DNA of 64,000 nt from Bradysia coprophila (lineage: Eukaryota; Arthropoda; Insecta; Diptera; Sciaridae). Positions 1 through 11,600 of this stretch are shown here, one piece after another. Each line of letters opens with the position of its first letter. Position 1 is the first letter of the stretch. The translations under genes and the position numbers were made by a program. The stretch is taken from contig NW_023503409.1 of the NCBI RefSeq assembly GCF_014529535.1, positions 5,580,390 to 5,644,389 of the forward strand. Direction: 5' to 3'. The notes beneath the pieces are model-generated. The model did no database searches. It was given only the letters and a program-made list of their open reading frames with translations, and was not told where the DNA came from.

Positions 1-1034
1 TTGTTCTATATTTCTGAGAAACTTTTTGTTTTCGTCCAAAATTAGGTATTTTAACAACGCACTTCAAGCAAAAGTGATCATAGTCAACAGCGAGGTCAGC
101 AGCTCTACTATTTTGTATGAAATGGTTTTTTACAGTGTTTTACAGTTGTGTGACACACTGTCAAGTTTCAGTACCATGTTTGGAGTACCACTCAGATTGA
201 AGTGCGTTAATTTTAAAAATATGACAAAAAATGAGATAAATAATAGGTCTCTACCTAACATTTGTCCATAATCAATGATCATCTTGGGATGATCTTGAAG
301 CACACGAACAATTTTGGTGTTGAAATGCTGCGTTTTCCATTGAAGTCCGATTTTTTAGCATACACAATGGAAAACGCAGTGCATTTGTCGGTCTCAGCGA
401 TGCAAAATTGCTCGTGTCTTTCCGACTTTACAGCTAATTTTATAGTTATTTGGTCGACTCTACGTTCTGGCCAAAAACAACACCCAATAACTGCCATTTA
501 TAACTTTTTTTTCCGAAAAAGGCTTTCGGAGTCTTAGCTGAGTGGAGAAAATTTTCGGGTATAATCCATTATTAATTAATTAATTGTCAAAAATGATCAC
601 AGAGAGCGAGCATATACTTAGGTTAGCCATCGAGTTTGTTACATGATTTGGTCTGCAGGTTAAAAAAAGATCTTTCGTCTCATTGATACTTTGCAATATA
701 GGATGGCCATATCTAGAACTCATTATGTTTTAGTACTTGTCTACAACCGGATTGAATGGGTCTAATGGAGTCTGTTGTCTCTTTCAATAATAATATAATT
801 TGCCAATGCTACTCTAAATGTTCTCATTAGCTACCCAATTAAAACGTTGCTAATTAAATCGACTCGACATCGAACATTCATACAAACTCGACGAAAGTTA
901 CGAATGCTGTCTCATTGAAACAATTATTCTTTACGAAAACATTTTTTAATTCTATTGTCACTGAAATTCTGTCGAAAAAAACATTCACAATCTTCTGTGT
1001 ATTTTTGCAATTCTATGATGGTAATGGGTCATTA
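1..1034. other. Intergenic, no gene recognised
   Basis: Short open frames occur on both strands but none resembles a known protein or has convincing splice partners. The only structure I see is an imperfect inverted repeat near 300-420, listed separately. The rest is AT-rich sequence with no recognisable content. Confidence 0.5.
301..420. repeat. Imperfect hairpin, possible short MITE
   Basis: The arm around 321-342 (core CTGCGTTTTCCATTG) is repeated in reverse complement around 366-388 (core CAATGGAAAACGCAG). Weaker complementarity continues outward: CACGAACAATTTT on the left pairs with AAAATTGCTCGTG on the right. The loop is about 25 bp. The shape fits a small foldback element, but no target-site duplication is evident. 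Confidence 0.45.
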
Positions 1035-2018
1035 TTATTGATAATTTGCTATACCACGCTGCAAAGTTCTCTTACAAAAAATACGATAAACTCTTCGACG
1101 GAAATCTGGGCACATGTACCAATATATCACCGGATTAACCCAAAATGATGACATCAGCAATACAGTGAAAATAGCAAACAAATTGTAGTTGATATCACAG
1201 AATTTCATTTTTGTCGAATTCACTGTGTACTTGAGTTGGAGAAATGATATAGGAAGCCAAGAAATAAAACTTAAAATCATAACGACAATCATATTATAAT
1301 AGTCGCTTTTAATTTGGCTTTCCTTCTTTGCTTTAACTTAGCCATATCTGCATGCATGATCCCCGATTAGCGAATTTCTCCGTTGCAGAATGACAATGGT
1401 CATAATTGAAAAACATAATCCGAATGTGAGCGGTACGCCTACCAAGGCGACTAATGTAAAGTATGGATTATCCTTATATACTAAGAATAGTTGAGCATTG
1501 TTGCAGTAGCAGGGTTTCGTGATATTCTTCAATTTGCTGGTATCCTTCAAAATAGAGAACTACACTGATCGAAAACACCCATATCAAACCAACGCCAACA
1601 ATGTAGGGCAGTTTTTTTTCGTATTTGAGTCACTTCGTGCATTGGAAAAGCAATCTCATAAAAACGTTTGAATGTGATTAATGCCATTGTGTAAGCACTT
1701 ACAAAACCGGATCATGTCCGGAGCGATAGCGGAGGACTTGACGCAGTCTAACTTCCAAAAAAAGACCGAAGAAAATTTTTTGAGACGCGGCAACTATATA
1801 TAGGCGAGAATTTAAGTTTCTTTCCTTTGGCCTGTATCACCACAAATCCTATTCTATCTTATTCGCGCTTCAAATACGAGCAAAACGAGCTATCACTCGA
1901 CTATGTAACTTTAAAATTGCCGGAGATACATCGTTTTGAAGTTGGTCATTTTGATAGAAAATGCACCAAATTAACGTTTTTCAAACAATCAAAATCTTTC
2001 AACTTACTCTGTATGTTT

Positions 2019-2059
2019 CTATCTGTCTATCTGTCTATCTGTCTATCTGTCTATCTATC
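2019..2059. repeat. Tetranucleotide microsatellite
   Basis: A run of TATC/TGTC units (alternating CTAT and CTGT). It is followed by a unique-looking segment (about 2060-2230) beginning GACGGTCGATCTCGGAAACTAG. A microsatellite followed by such a fixed segment is typical of one end of a dispersed insect repeat; that link is inferred. Confidence 0.7.
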
Positions 2060-2430
2060 GACGGTCGATCTCGGAAACTAGTCAGCCAATCTCTATGAAA
2101 TTTTGCAGGAACCTCAGGGTGGGCATAAAAATGAAAATGTGATACGCCATTACCCCAGGAAAAACCGGAATTTTGTTTTATTGGCCTCGAAGTGGTTTCT
2201 GAGTGTGGTTTTCGAGGGTCGGGAACGCGTTTTCGGCTGTAGCTTAGCTGTATTGAAACCTACAGAGGCGTGTGACCCATCAAATGAAAGGTATTCGTAA
2301 CACGATTCAAACAAAAAAATAATTAAAAAAATCGGGTCAGATTCGTTTGAGCTAGAGTGATTAGAGTGACCAAATTTTGAGCTACTCGAGCGTAGGATGA
2401 AAGGACTAATATTTTTGCGATTATGAGAGA

Positions 2431-2720
2431 TAGAGAGTTACTTTCTTCGGCAAAGTCTCAGAGTTTTACGAGTAGAACAGAGGGGCATATGTGAAAAATG
2501 TCGAAAGTTGGAAATGGGTGGGTCTGGGTCAATTATGTTTTTAGAGGTATTTCTTGAATGGTGGCAGATAGAGAGTTACTTTCTTCGGCAAAGTCTCAGA
2601 GTTTTACGAGTAGAAAAGAAGGGCATTTGCGAAAAATGTCGAAAGTTGGAAATGGGTCGGTCAATTGGGGTTTTGGAGATATTTCTTGAATGGTGGCAGA
2701 AAGAGAATTACTTTCTTCGT
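2431..2720. repeat. Tandem repeat, about 137-bp unit
   Basis: The block beginning AGAGAGTTACTTTCTTCGG occurs near 2433 and 2570 with a third partial start near 2702. The interior of the unit (CAAAGTCTCAGAGTTTTACG, CGAAAAATGTCGAAAGTTGG, TTTCTTGAATGGTGGCAGA) is also repeated. Short open frames across it are by-products of the repeat. Confidence 0.8.
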
Positions 2721-2721
2721 G

Positions 2722-3140
2722 AAATTTTCGAATTTCGTCAAATTTTCGATTTTCGTTAAATTTCGTCAAATTTTCGAATTTCGTCAAATTTTTTCATTTT
2801 CGTCGAATTTTCGAATTTCGTCAAATTTTCGATTTTCGTCAAATTTTCGATTTTCGTCAAATTGTCGATTTTCGTCAAATTTTCGAATTTCGTCAAATTT
2901 TCAAATTTCGTCAAATTTTCAAATTTCGTCAAATTTTCAAATTTCGTCAAATTTTCGAATTTCGTCGAATTTTCGAATTTCGTCAAATTTTCAAATTTCG
3001 TCAAATTTTCGAATTTCGTCAAATTTTCGAATTTCGTCAAATTTTCGAATTTCGTCAAATTTTCAAATTTCGTCAAATTTTCAAATTTCGTCAAATTTTC
3101 GAATTTCGTCAAATTTTCGAATTTCGTCAAATTTTTGAAT
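2722..3140. repeat. 18-bp minisatellite (AAATTTTCGAATTTCGTC)n
   Basis: Roughly 23 near-perfect copies of an 18-bp unit with variants at one or two positions (CGAA/CAAA/CGAT). Because 18 is a multiple of 3, the array stays open in several frames on both strands, giving artificial peptides of repeated six-residue units (SSNFRI on plus, TKFENL on minus). There is no reason to believe it is translated. Confidence 0.92.
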
Positions 3141-3197
3141 TTCTGTTATAAACTGTTATAAAAAGCAGTGTTCTAAAACTTCTAAAACGACTGATAT

Positions 3198-3712
3198 CCC
3201 AACAAAAATCTCTTCGAGAAAAGTGTGACGCAGTCTTTGAAATACAATTTCTAAAATGAATGATATCGCTAGAGTTGACGCTTTCAGCTTCGTTACGCAA
3301 AAATTAAATTTTACACCCAATTAGTTCAAACAAGCTGGCTTAGGTTTTCTCATCATCTGCCAAATAATTTTTACAAAAAAAAATTTTGACTGGAAACAAC
3401 CAAAATTTTACCAAAAAAATCTGCGTCGCAAAGTGGCAGATGTTCAGGAACAGACCAGCAAGAAAATTTATCTGCCACATGCGACGCAGATTTTTTTGGT
3501 AAAATTTTGGTTGTTTCCAGTCAAAATTTTTTTTTGTAAAAATTATTTGGCAGATGATGAGAAAACCTAAGCCAGCTTGTTTGAACTAATTGGGTGTAAA
3601 ATTTAATTTTTGCGTAACGAAGCTGAAAGCGTCAACTCTAGCGATATAATTCATTTTAGAAATTGTATTTCAAAGACTGCGTCACACTTTTCTCGAAGAG
3701 ATTTTTGTTGGG
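3198..3712. mobile_element. Foldback element with arms of about 240 bp
   Basis: The left arm, 3198 to about 3440 (starting CCCAACAAAAATCTCTTCG), is reverse-complemented with very few differences at about 3471-3712 (ending CGAAGAGATTTTTGTTGGG). The loop is only about 30 bp. There is no coding capacity, so it is a nonautonomous foldback or long-hairpin MITE. Its right edge abuts the GPCR TM2-loop coding segment. The near identity of the arms suggests recent insertion or gene conversion. No clear target-site duplication was found. Confidence 0.85.
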
Positions 3713-3980
3713 TATGATAACCACCAATCCAAGAAATCGACGACACGATGATTTTCCCCAACTTTGTCACTTCTGTCAAACATGCGACAATGAACATTTC
3801 ATCGCTCAGCGAAATGTTTACGTACAAATACTTGATCGTTGTCCTTTTCCCAAAATTTTTGTTGGAAAACACGTAAATTACGATTACATCTGAAATGGCT
3901 GAAAATATTGTTAAAAGACCGAAGAGTACTTCCGTTCCACGGTGAATGATCTCCTGTCCTTCAGTAGAACTAATTCGAGC

Positions 3981-5676
3981 CTAATTCTATGGACTTCAGG
4001 ATTTTCTTTTCAAAGTATCATCAGGGACCATCTTTCGAACATAATTTCGCAAATTGAAAAATCAAATTGTCTGACTTTCCGAAAACTTTGTAAACTTTGA
4101 CTGTAACAATTTGCAAGTGGTTTTATTGTGCTAGTGTGTATGTTCTTAAACAAAGCTTTTCAAAATATCTTCGACTTCAACTTCTTTTTGATAATCAAAA
4201 GATATCGCATTACCGAAAAACAAATCGGCATCGGGTAGATGTGTTTGTAATGAATACAAACACCAACTCGGAGAGTGTAAGCCGTATTCATTCATCTATT
4301 CGTATTATAGGCATATATACATACAATATGAAAACATGAATGTCAATGTGAACGTGAATGTAAGCTCATTGAACAATCTCTTGAATGTGTGAGTTGTAAA
4401 TGAAAAACACTCTCAAAGTTGCGAGAGCACAGCACACATGGTGTGTAATTATTATTGATTCGAACGATAGATGTGTGCGTGAAATCACAAACACAGCCAA
4501 CGAGTGTAGCTAGAAATCGTCTGAACAATATTTGTTTGAAACTCTCTGATTCATTAGGTTCTCGAACGCGGCCGAAGTTAGAGTGCAAACTATCTTTCAG
4601 TTTTATTTTTTATTATTATTTGTTACACATTTGACAGTATATCATAATATAGCATATAGTGTCGGGAGTTAATACACTCAATAAATCTACAACCATCATT
4701 AATGTGAAGCTAAAATAATTTTAAAAAGAACTTTGTTTGCTTGTGAAAATCGTCTGCTTGAGAGCGAAGTGATTCATGCTGGAAAATCTATAGAAATTCT
4801 AATGAAAAGTGAATTTCCAGCTGCTCGGTCGAAAAAACATTATAACTCTGAAAATTTCGATGCCGCGTGTGTTACATAAGAATGTTATGTAGTAGAAAAA
4901 AATAAATTAAAAAAAAATTCGTCGATTTTATAATAATTGTGCTCTTTTATGAAATGAGTAAATATTGAAATCGTTAAGTGCACGTAACAAGACTTACGAC
5001 GTAATGTTTAAGCGATTTGTTCGATTTGTACGTAGAAAACACTGATTCACAATATCGTACGAGAGCTAAAAAAAGAAGAAAATTAAAAGGAAAACTCATC
5101 AAAACGATAAACAACAAGTTAATCCGACACGATAGTCAGAATAAAAATATTTGACAGAAAAATTGAAAGAGTGAAAATTGAATATGTAACCACCTCATGT
5201 TTATGTAATAACAGATCACATAAGAATTTTTTTTTCAGTGTCGATATTTTGCGTAAATTTTCTTGAGAAACACATTTCATGTCGACAAAACAGAATTGAT
5301 AAAGTGTTGTTATAGTCGCAAGAATTTATTGAAAATATTTTTTTTGGCTCATTTTTGATAAGACATCAGAGTTTTTTAATTTGTATGGATTTATTACTGC
5401 AGTACATAAACAATAGCCTCGGTGAAAACATTTAAGTGCTTTTATGCAATCATTGTGGTTATAAAACAGTTTTTTTTTCTTCTCTCTGTGGCGTATTTGT
5501 GCTTAATGTGGCATTGACACAGTAAATTAAAGAGATTCATCGAGAAGAAAATTTGTGAAAAGTGAATTTAAATTTCGTTTCATTTTTTGTTTTATATAAA
5601 AACGTTGATATCGTGCAAGTTTACGTAATCGAAATTTGCGTTCGTAAATTCAAAACAAAATAAAATTGCATCAAAA
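3981..5676. other. Upstream region / 5' leader of LONRF
   Basis: Noncoding and AT-rich, with no recognisable gene. The last several hundred bases before 5677 presumably contain the promoter and 5' UTR of the LONRF gene. No single TATA box or start site can be assigned with confidence, and an intron in the leader is possible. The weak ORFs at 4097-4339 (+) and 4343-4588 (-) show no homology that I recognise. Confidence 0.4.
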
Positions 5677-8600
5677 ATGGCAAAAATCTCCGATTTAGCC
5701 AAAGAAGCGTTTGCCAAAGGTGATTATTCGTTAGCTGTCGACCTGTACAAACAATGCATTCAGGACGATGCCTACAATTCCCTGGATATGTTTATGGGAT
5801 ACGGTGATGCGTTGGCTTGTACGGGTCGCATCGAATTAAGTTTCGATGCATATGCACACATTCATCAACAATTCGGATATTCAGTGCCATTGGATCGATT
5901 ACATCATTTAAGTTTGGCCATGCTAAACAGTGTAACTGCATCCGTTTTATCTCAACAAAATCGATCTCATCAAAATAGTGCTTCAAATGTTCAACAATCA
6001 ATTAGTGTTACCAACGGATCGGTGATATGTGATCCACTGTGCTGTGCATTATGTGACGATATTCTTAAATGTCCAGTGACCGCTGTCTGTGGTCATACAT
6101 TTTGTGGTGAATGTTGTTACGGCCAAACCGAATGTAAAATCTGTGGTAAAGTGTTTTCAACGTTTGGTGATAGTTTTAAACAGGATGTGTTGGTGTTGAG
6201 GCTGGTGGAAAAGTGGTGGTCACCAGAATCGAATGATCGGGCAATCAATTACATGCAACGCAATACTCTGGATGAAGCATTGAAGTCGTGCAACGAGAGC
6301 TTGGAAAAATGTAAGTTGATTGATACATTGAACGGTTACATAACATGAGACACATAATAATTCGTTACGCAACTCTGTTAGAACTTAGAATCATTTTGAA
6401 TGACTCATTTACAATATATATGGAGTGCTAACGTTTTCGATGACACAGAACAGATGACTTTTGATATCATCAAAAAAAAATTGTTTTTATAAAAATACGA
6501 ACTGAATAATATATACACAGTCAACATGGCGCAAATGTAATTTGATTTAAATTTAATTGAACAAGCGTCAACACAACAGAAACGAAACATGTGCACCATA
6601 CGACAAAAAATGACGATGTTCATTAATGTTACCAAATGACTTGATTTCAAAGTCTAACCATTTAATCTCGTATAAATTAGATCGCGTTATGCCAATAATA
6701 CAACTTTAAGCAAATTGCATTATCTAAATGTGAATTTTGCATATTACATCACATAAGTACATCATCTAAGCCATAACGATAAAAATGAATTCAAAGCGTT
6801 TTAGGTCTCTCTGAACCCACAGCACACACAAAAAAAAATTGTGTTAGATAACATGATATTGGCTGTGTTGTGGCCTTGGTTATACTGTTTTTTTTAACCG
6901 AAGTTTTTATTTTATATATTTTACGAATACAAAACCAAAACCATATGCGTATATTTCATATGTTCTTGTTTATAGACGGCTCGGCATTTAACTTATACCC
7001 ATATAATAATCCTGTTAAAAAAACGCAGAATTTATGCAATCTGCGTTATACTTTTTTCTTTGTTATGTAATCTTATGCTTAAAACCGTTTTCATTTACAT
7101 CAATTTCGTGTATCAGCCAACATTATTTTGTCTAAACAAATTTTTTTTTATTTCTTTGTTGTATACGAATTCACCTACTTTCGGAATATTATGCACTGAC
7201 GACAGCAATTTAAATGAATTTAAATTTAACCAGTACGATGGTAAAGTACTACAGAAATCGTATTTGTACATTAACTGAATCGACCTTTTATGACTTAGAT
7301 TTGATTTAAATTTATAAACAAATTAGGCACGTTTTCGAAGCGTCTTTGTTGCACTCACTGGGATGTATATACTTGGATGTTATCAGTGTTTATTGGAAAC
7401 GTTTTTGTTGAAATCCAACCAAAATATGAATATTTTGACTGAAACTTACAATATTGCTGACGGTTTTTCAATAACAATCCCAGACTTTTATCGATTTTGA
7501 TTACAATTTTTGTTATTCTAAACTTTGAAAAATACTCCACGGAATAGCTCGCGCATTATTCGTTCTATTCGAGTCTACCAAAGAGAAAATAATTCAGTAA
7601 TTCGCATAGGGAAAAAGTGACAAAGGTTGTATAGAAGTAGCATAATGTAAAGTTAACGAGTCTTCTAACAAACGAAATTTTCTTTGTCACCGAGTCGTAC
7701 ATACTCAACCTGAATGTAGGCTATACGTGAATGTTTTTACCTGTTTTTGTTTTCCCTAGAGTCGAAAGTGGCTTACTACACACCTAGCGAAAACAAGAAA
7801 AGTGTTTTAGGTTTCAAAAGCATGTAACTTTTGCGTGATTAAGCAATGTAAATGCATATTTCCTATGAACAAAACGTCATTTACATTGCCGTAACACGTA
7901 TCCCTGGTTATGTAATTACTAATTAGCCCAAAGAACCTTAATTAAAATGAAAGACAGTGAACATATGAACGAATGGTGAAGTTCCCTACGTTAATTCTAG
8001 TTTCACATTGATTTTTCATGTTCAATTTGCATTTTACACGTTGTGAATGTGGCAGAACTCTCGAACGTAATTAATTAGTCAATTTAATCGAAAACTTAAC
8101 AATGATCGGAGTAGCTGATTGATGATGCTCAGTCTAATACTGGAGACAATAAAGTTCAGTTGAATGAATTACGCTTTTCAGAAAACACAAAAGAAATTGC
8201 TCATGGAACTTTCCTTTACATTTTTCTCTGATTCATTTTCTTTGTTCGACACGAATCTTGTTACTTTGCTTTATTTTCGATAACAACCACAGGGCAAATA
8301 TCATTTTGAGATAAACGTTTACATTGCGGCGTTCGTTTGTGCAATTGCTTGCTTTCGCCAATTATGTTAAGCTCTTTATAGAGTTTCCCATTCGAAAAAC
8401 AACAAATTCCGGCGACAAGATAGACCTGCAACCATTGTTCCGACAAAAACATCTTCAACAGATAAAGCAAACATTATTATATTGGTTGTCGGCGGCATGG
8501 AATTCCTTCCAACAACGATAAATTGCGTCGTTGGCGAAATATTAAATATTTTATCTATTTGCAATAATCGTGTTTTCGTATTAACCAAAATAAACTTTTG

Positions 8601-11600
8601 TGTGCAACTTACAGTCATCACAACACAACAAATACTTACGTAAACATTTATTTATCTCTAAAAAAATATACAAAAACACTCTCGAGTTCAATGTACACCT
8701 CATGCATTTTCGCTGTCTGACCTTGACAGTGAATAGAAACTGAATTTATTATTTTTACTTTCTTGACTTTTACCTACTAAGAGGAAATTGGTTGTGTTTT
8801 GTTGTTGTTGATTTTTTTTAAACAAAAGTTAAAATATGCTAGGTAATGTTCACTGTACGTGAAACGTTTAGCTGATATTTCCATAGAGATATATCACACC
8901 ATACTCATCATGTTATATTTTCAATATGGACAAATCGATAATTCCCCATAATACGTAACGATATTAGGGACAGGGCCGATTGATTTTAAATTTCGATACG
9001 GTACGTATTCAGTATTGTATACCCAACAAATGGAATATTATCGATGATAAAACCCCGAAAAAAACCTTTCCACATGAATGCGTACCACAGTGTAATATTA
9101 TCCAGCCATATAAGGCCTCATATACGCTTGACACTTTTGCGACATGTATTCGGTTCGGTCATCACGAACACATTGTCAATCACTTCGATGTTTGATCTAT
9201 TTTTAATATCCAAAATTTAATGAAATCTTTTATGACTCGGTCGATTTTCCGCTCATAAAACCCGTAGGCTGTCGTCAATTTCATTTCTTGGTACAATTTA
9301 ATTAAATTCTCTCTCTCCCGGTATTGGGGTCGCATCGTATTTTTAGTTACGTTTCTCATTTACATTTTCTAATGTAAAATGGTTGTAAATTATGTCTATC
9401 CGAGGAGCGTGATTAATCGGAACAACATTCGTAGGTAGTTACAATATACTGAACACAACGCAACCGACCAATTTATCTCTAAATTGTTCCGTTTAATTAC
9501 GGTATAACAGGGTAACCACTTTGAAAAATCAGATCGAATCGGATTCTGGAAGTTCGGTATTTCTATGCGGAGTTTCTGTCTGATAGTTAATTAATCGGTA
9601 AACTGATTGGTGCTAATGGAACCCCGTGTCCGAATGTCTACATTAACACTATATTCCATCCATTCGATCGTCATAAAATACGTTAAAATGCCATAAATTG
9701 TGGAAAACTAGAGCAGATCTATCTTCGATTTATTGAATTTCGTTGGTGCGAATTTATTGTCCGAGTGATTTTTATATGATAGTCATAAAATGCACATCTG
9801 CTTTCAACAGACTGCTGAAATTTTTCCGATGAAACTAATACTGAGTCTATAGACTAGACACCCCTGCAGCACGCCTAAAACTTTGCCATTAAAATGCTAT
9901 TTTATTATATGATCAATACTGTTGACAAGGTTTTTTTAAGTTGTAGCAATTTATTAAATTATATTTCACCATTTTATGCTTGCTGTTCAACTTTCTTTCC
10001 CATTCTGGATGTATATATTTCCTAGCTCTTATACAATTTTATACGTAGAAATATTTTGAAGAAAAGAACTTTTTTTTATATTTCGTCTCGTTAAGGCTTT
10101 TTACAACCGGAGTGTCTCATCATGACGATCATAATGTTTATCTATTCTTTACAGTTCATATACGTCTTTCAAACATTTATACGTAAAGAAGCGACAGGGA
10201 CTTTTTCTCTGTGTGATGTTTTGTATCAAAAAAGGTTGGTTTAATCCAAACAAAAACAAAATAAATTGTTTATGCTTCAGACACACCAACGGAAAATCTA
10301 AGATAAAACAGTTTTATAGTGCTATGACACTGTCTTTGGGGATGGTTGAATATAAGAATGTTTTTGTTGTTGCTGCTGCTTCGCCGTTTCTGACTGCTAA
10401 ATTATAATACATTCCAGTTGAAAATATAGAAAGAAATCTCGATATATGAATGCGATGAGGGAGTTTTATTTGCTCGTAGAATGAAATAATTTGAAGAAAA
10501 TTTGCGATAAAATCAGACAGTAAAATATGACACATGCCTGGAATATTAAATGAAAATTTTTAAAGTTAAATGATGCGACGAATGGATGAGTCATACTATA
10601 TTATAGCGTTTCGTACGTGACACGCAACATTCATTAAATATTCCCCATTTTAATCTTCTTCCATGTCTGCGCTGTGAATATGAATTTATAGTAAATCATG
10701 TGTTTGATTCTACGCAATTAAAAGTTGTCATAAATTATGCACGGACCTAGTATTTGTTCCGATTCCGCGCAGCCTTGTCACTTTTTTCTTGGTGTTCAGG
10801 CTTCATGTCGATTTATCGATTGGTGTGTATAAATCAGAACATTCCGTCGACGACTAATTTTCTTATATAAAGTTTCCGAAAGTGGTGTTTTCACCGTCTT
10901 CTTCATTTAAATTTTATTTCCGTTTGAACAAGATACAAGGAAAAATAGTTGAGATCACGTCAAGCACAGAAAATGTAATTAACGCTTTAGGTGTCGTGTC
11001 ATTTAAATATTTCATATAATTTGTCTTCATATCAGAACTGTTCGGAGCTGGAAACTAATGAACAAAATCGAACTCAATCCAATTTAAAATGGCTTAACGA
11101 CACTGTTGGTTGAACTTGTGCACACAGTTTTCAAAAACTACTTCTTATATTTTGTTTCATGCAAACGCAAACAGCATATATAAACAAATGCTAATGACGC
11201 TCATTATGTTGCAATTTTTCCGAGCGTTAAGTCGGTGTTAATTGGCTCATAAGTTGAAGACAAATGGAGTGTATTTGCATTATGAATTTTTTAAATCTTA
11301 AAATAATTATCGCAACACAAATCTTAGACTTTAATTTGCGTGAATAATTTATTAATTAAAACTTCACCCACGACATATCATGCAGGAAAATTAATTTCCG
11401 AAAATAAATCTTACCTTTCAGATCTCACTCTCAGATCCAAATATTTATTTTCAACAATCTGTAACAAACTCAAGTTGCAATCTCGATATTCCGTTCTTTC
11501 CACACACTCCACACTCGATTTTATTTCATTTGAAACACACAAGTTTTGTACTTTGTAATTCTAAATTTTATTCAAATTTCAAATATCAATGCAGCTGTTG

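Larger units (their letters stand above)
1035..3980 (-). pseudogene. Broken rhodopsin-like (class A) GPCR gene
   Basis: Pieces of one seven-transmembrane receptor lie in order on the minus strand. At 3980-3713 there is a TM1-TM2 segment with the TM2 hallmark LYVNISLSD. It stops exactly where the foldback element begins. At about 1711-1612 a TM3-like stretch (SAYTMALITFKRF, in the position of the DRY region) is followed, after a frame change in an A-run, by a TM4-like segment. Another frame change near 1555 leads into extracellular loop 2 and TM5 (1550-1338). An in-frame TAA sits at 1338-1340. TM6 (FISWLPISF) and TM7 with NPVIYWYMCPDFRR follow to a stop at 1035. Two frameshifts, one nonsense codon and about 2 kb of repeats between TM2 and TM3 make it a pseudogene, unless the repeats lie in an intron and the breaks are assembly errors. 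The ligand class cannot be told. Confidence 0.75.

Noticed and set aside
2665-3161. Three overlapping long ORFs made of SSNFRI, TKFENL or VKFSNF repeats
   Set aside because: They are translations of the 18-bp minisatellite, open on both strands because the unit is a multiple of three.
8376-8621. Minus-strand ORF with a weak GPCR TM2-like string (NIIMFALSVEDVFVG)
   Set aside because: No neighbouring transmembrane segments in any frame and no splice context. It lies inside the LONRF intron and is probably chance.
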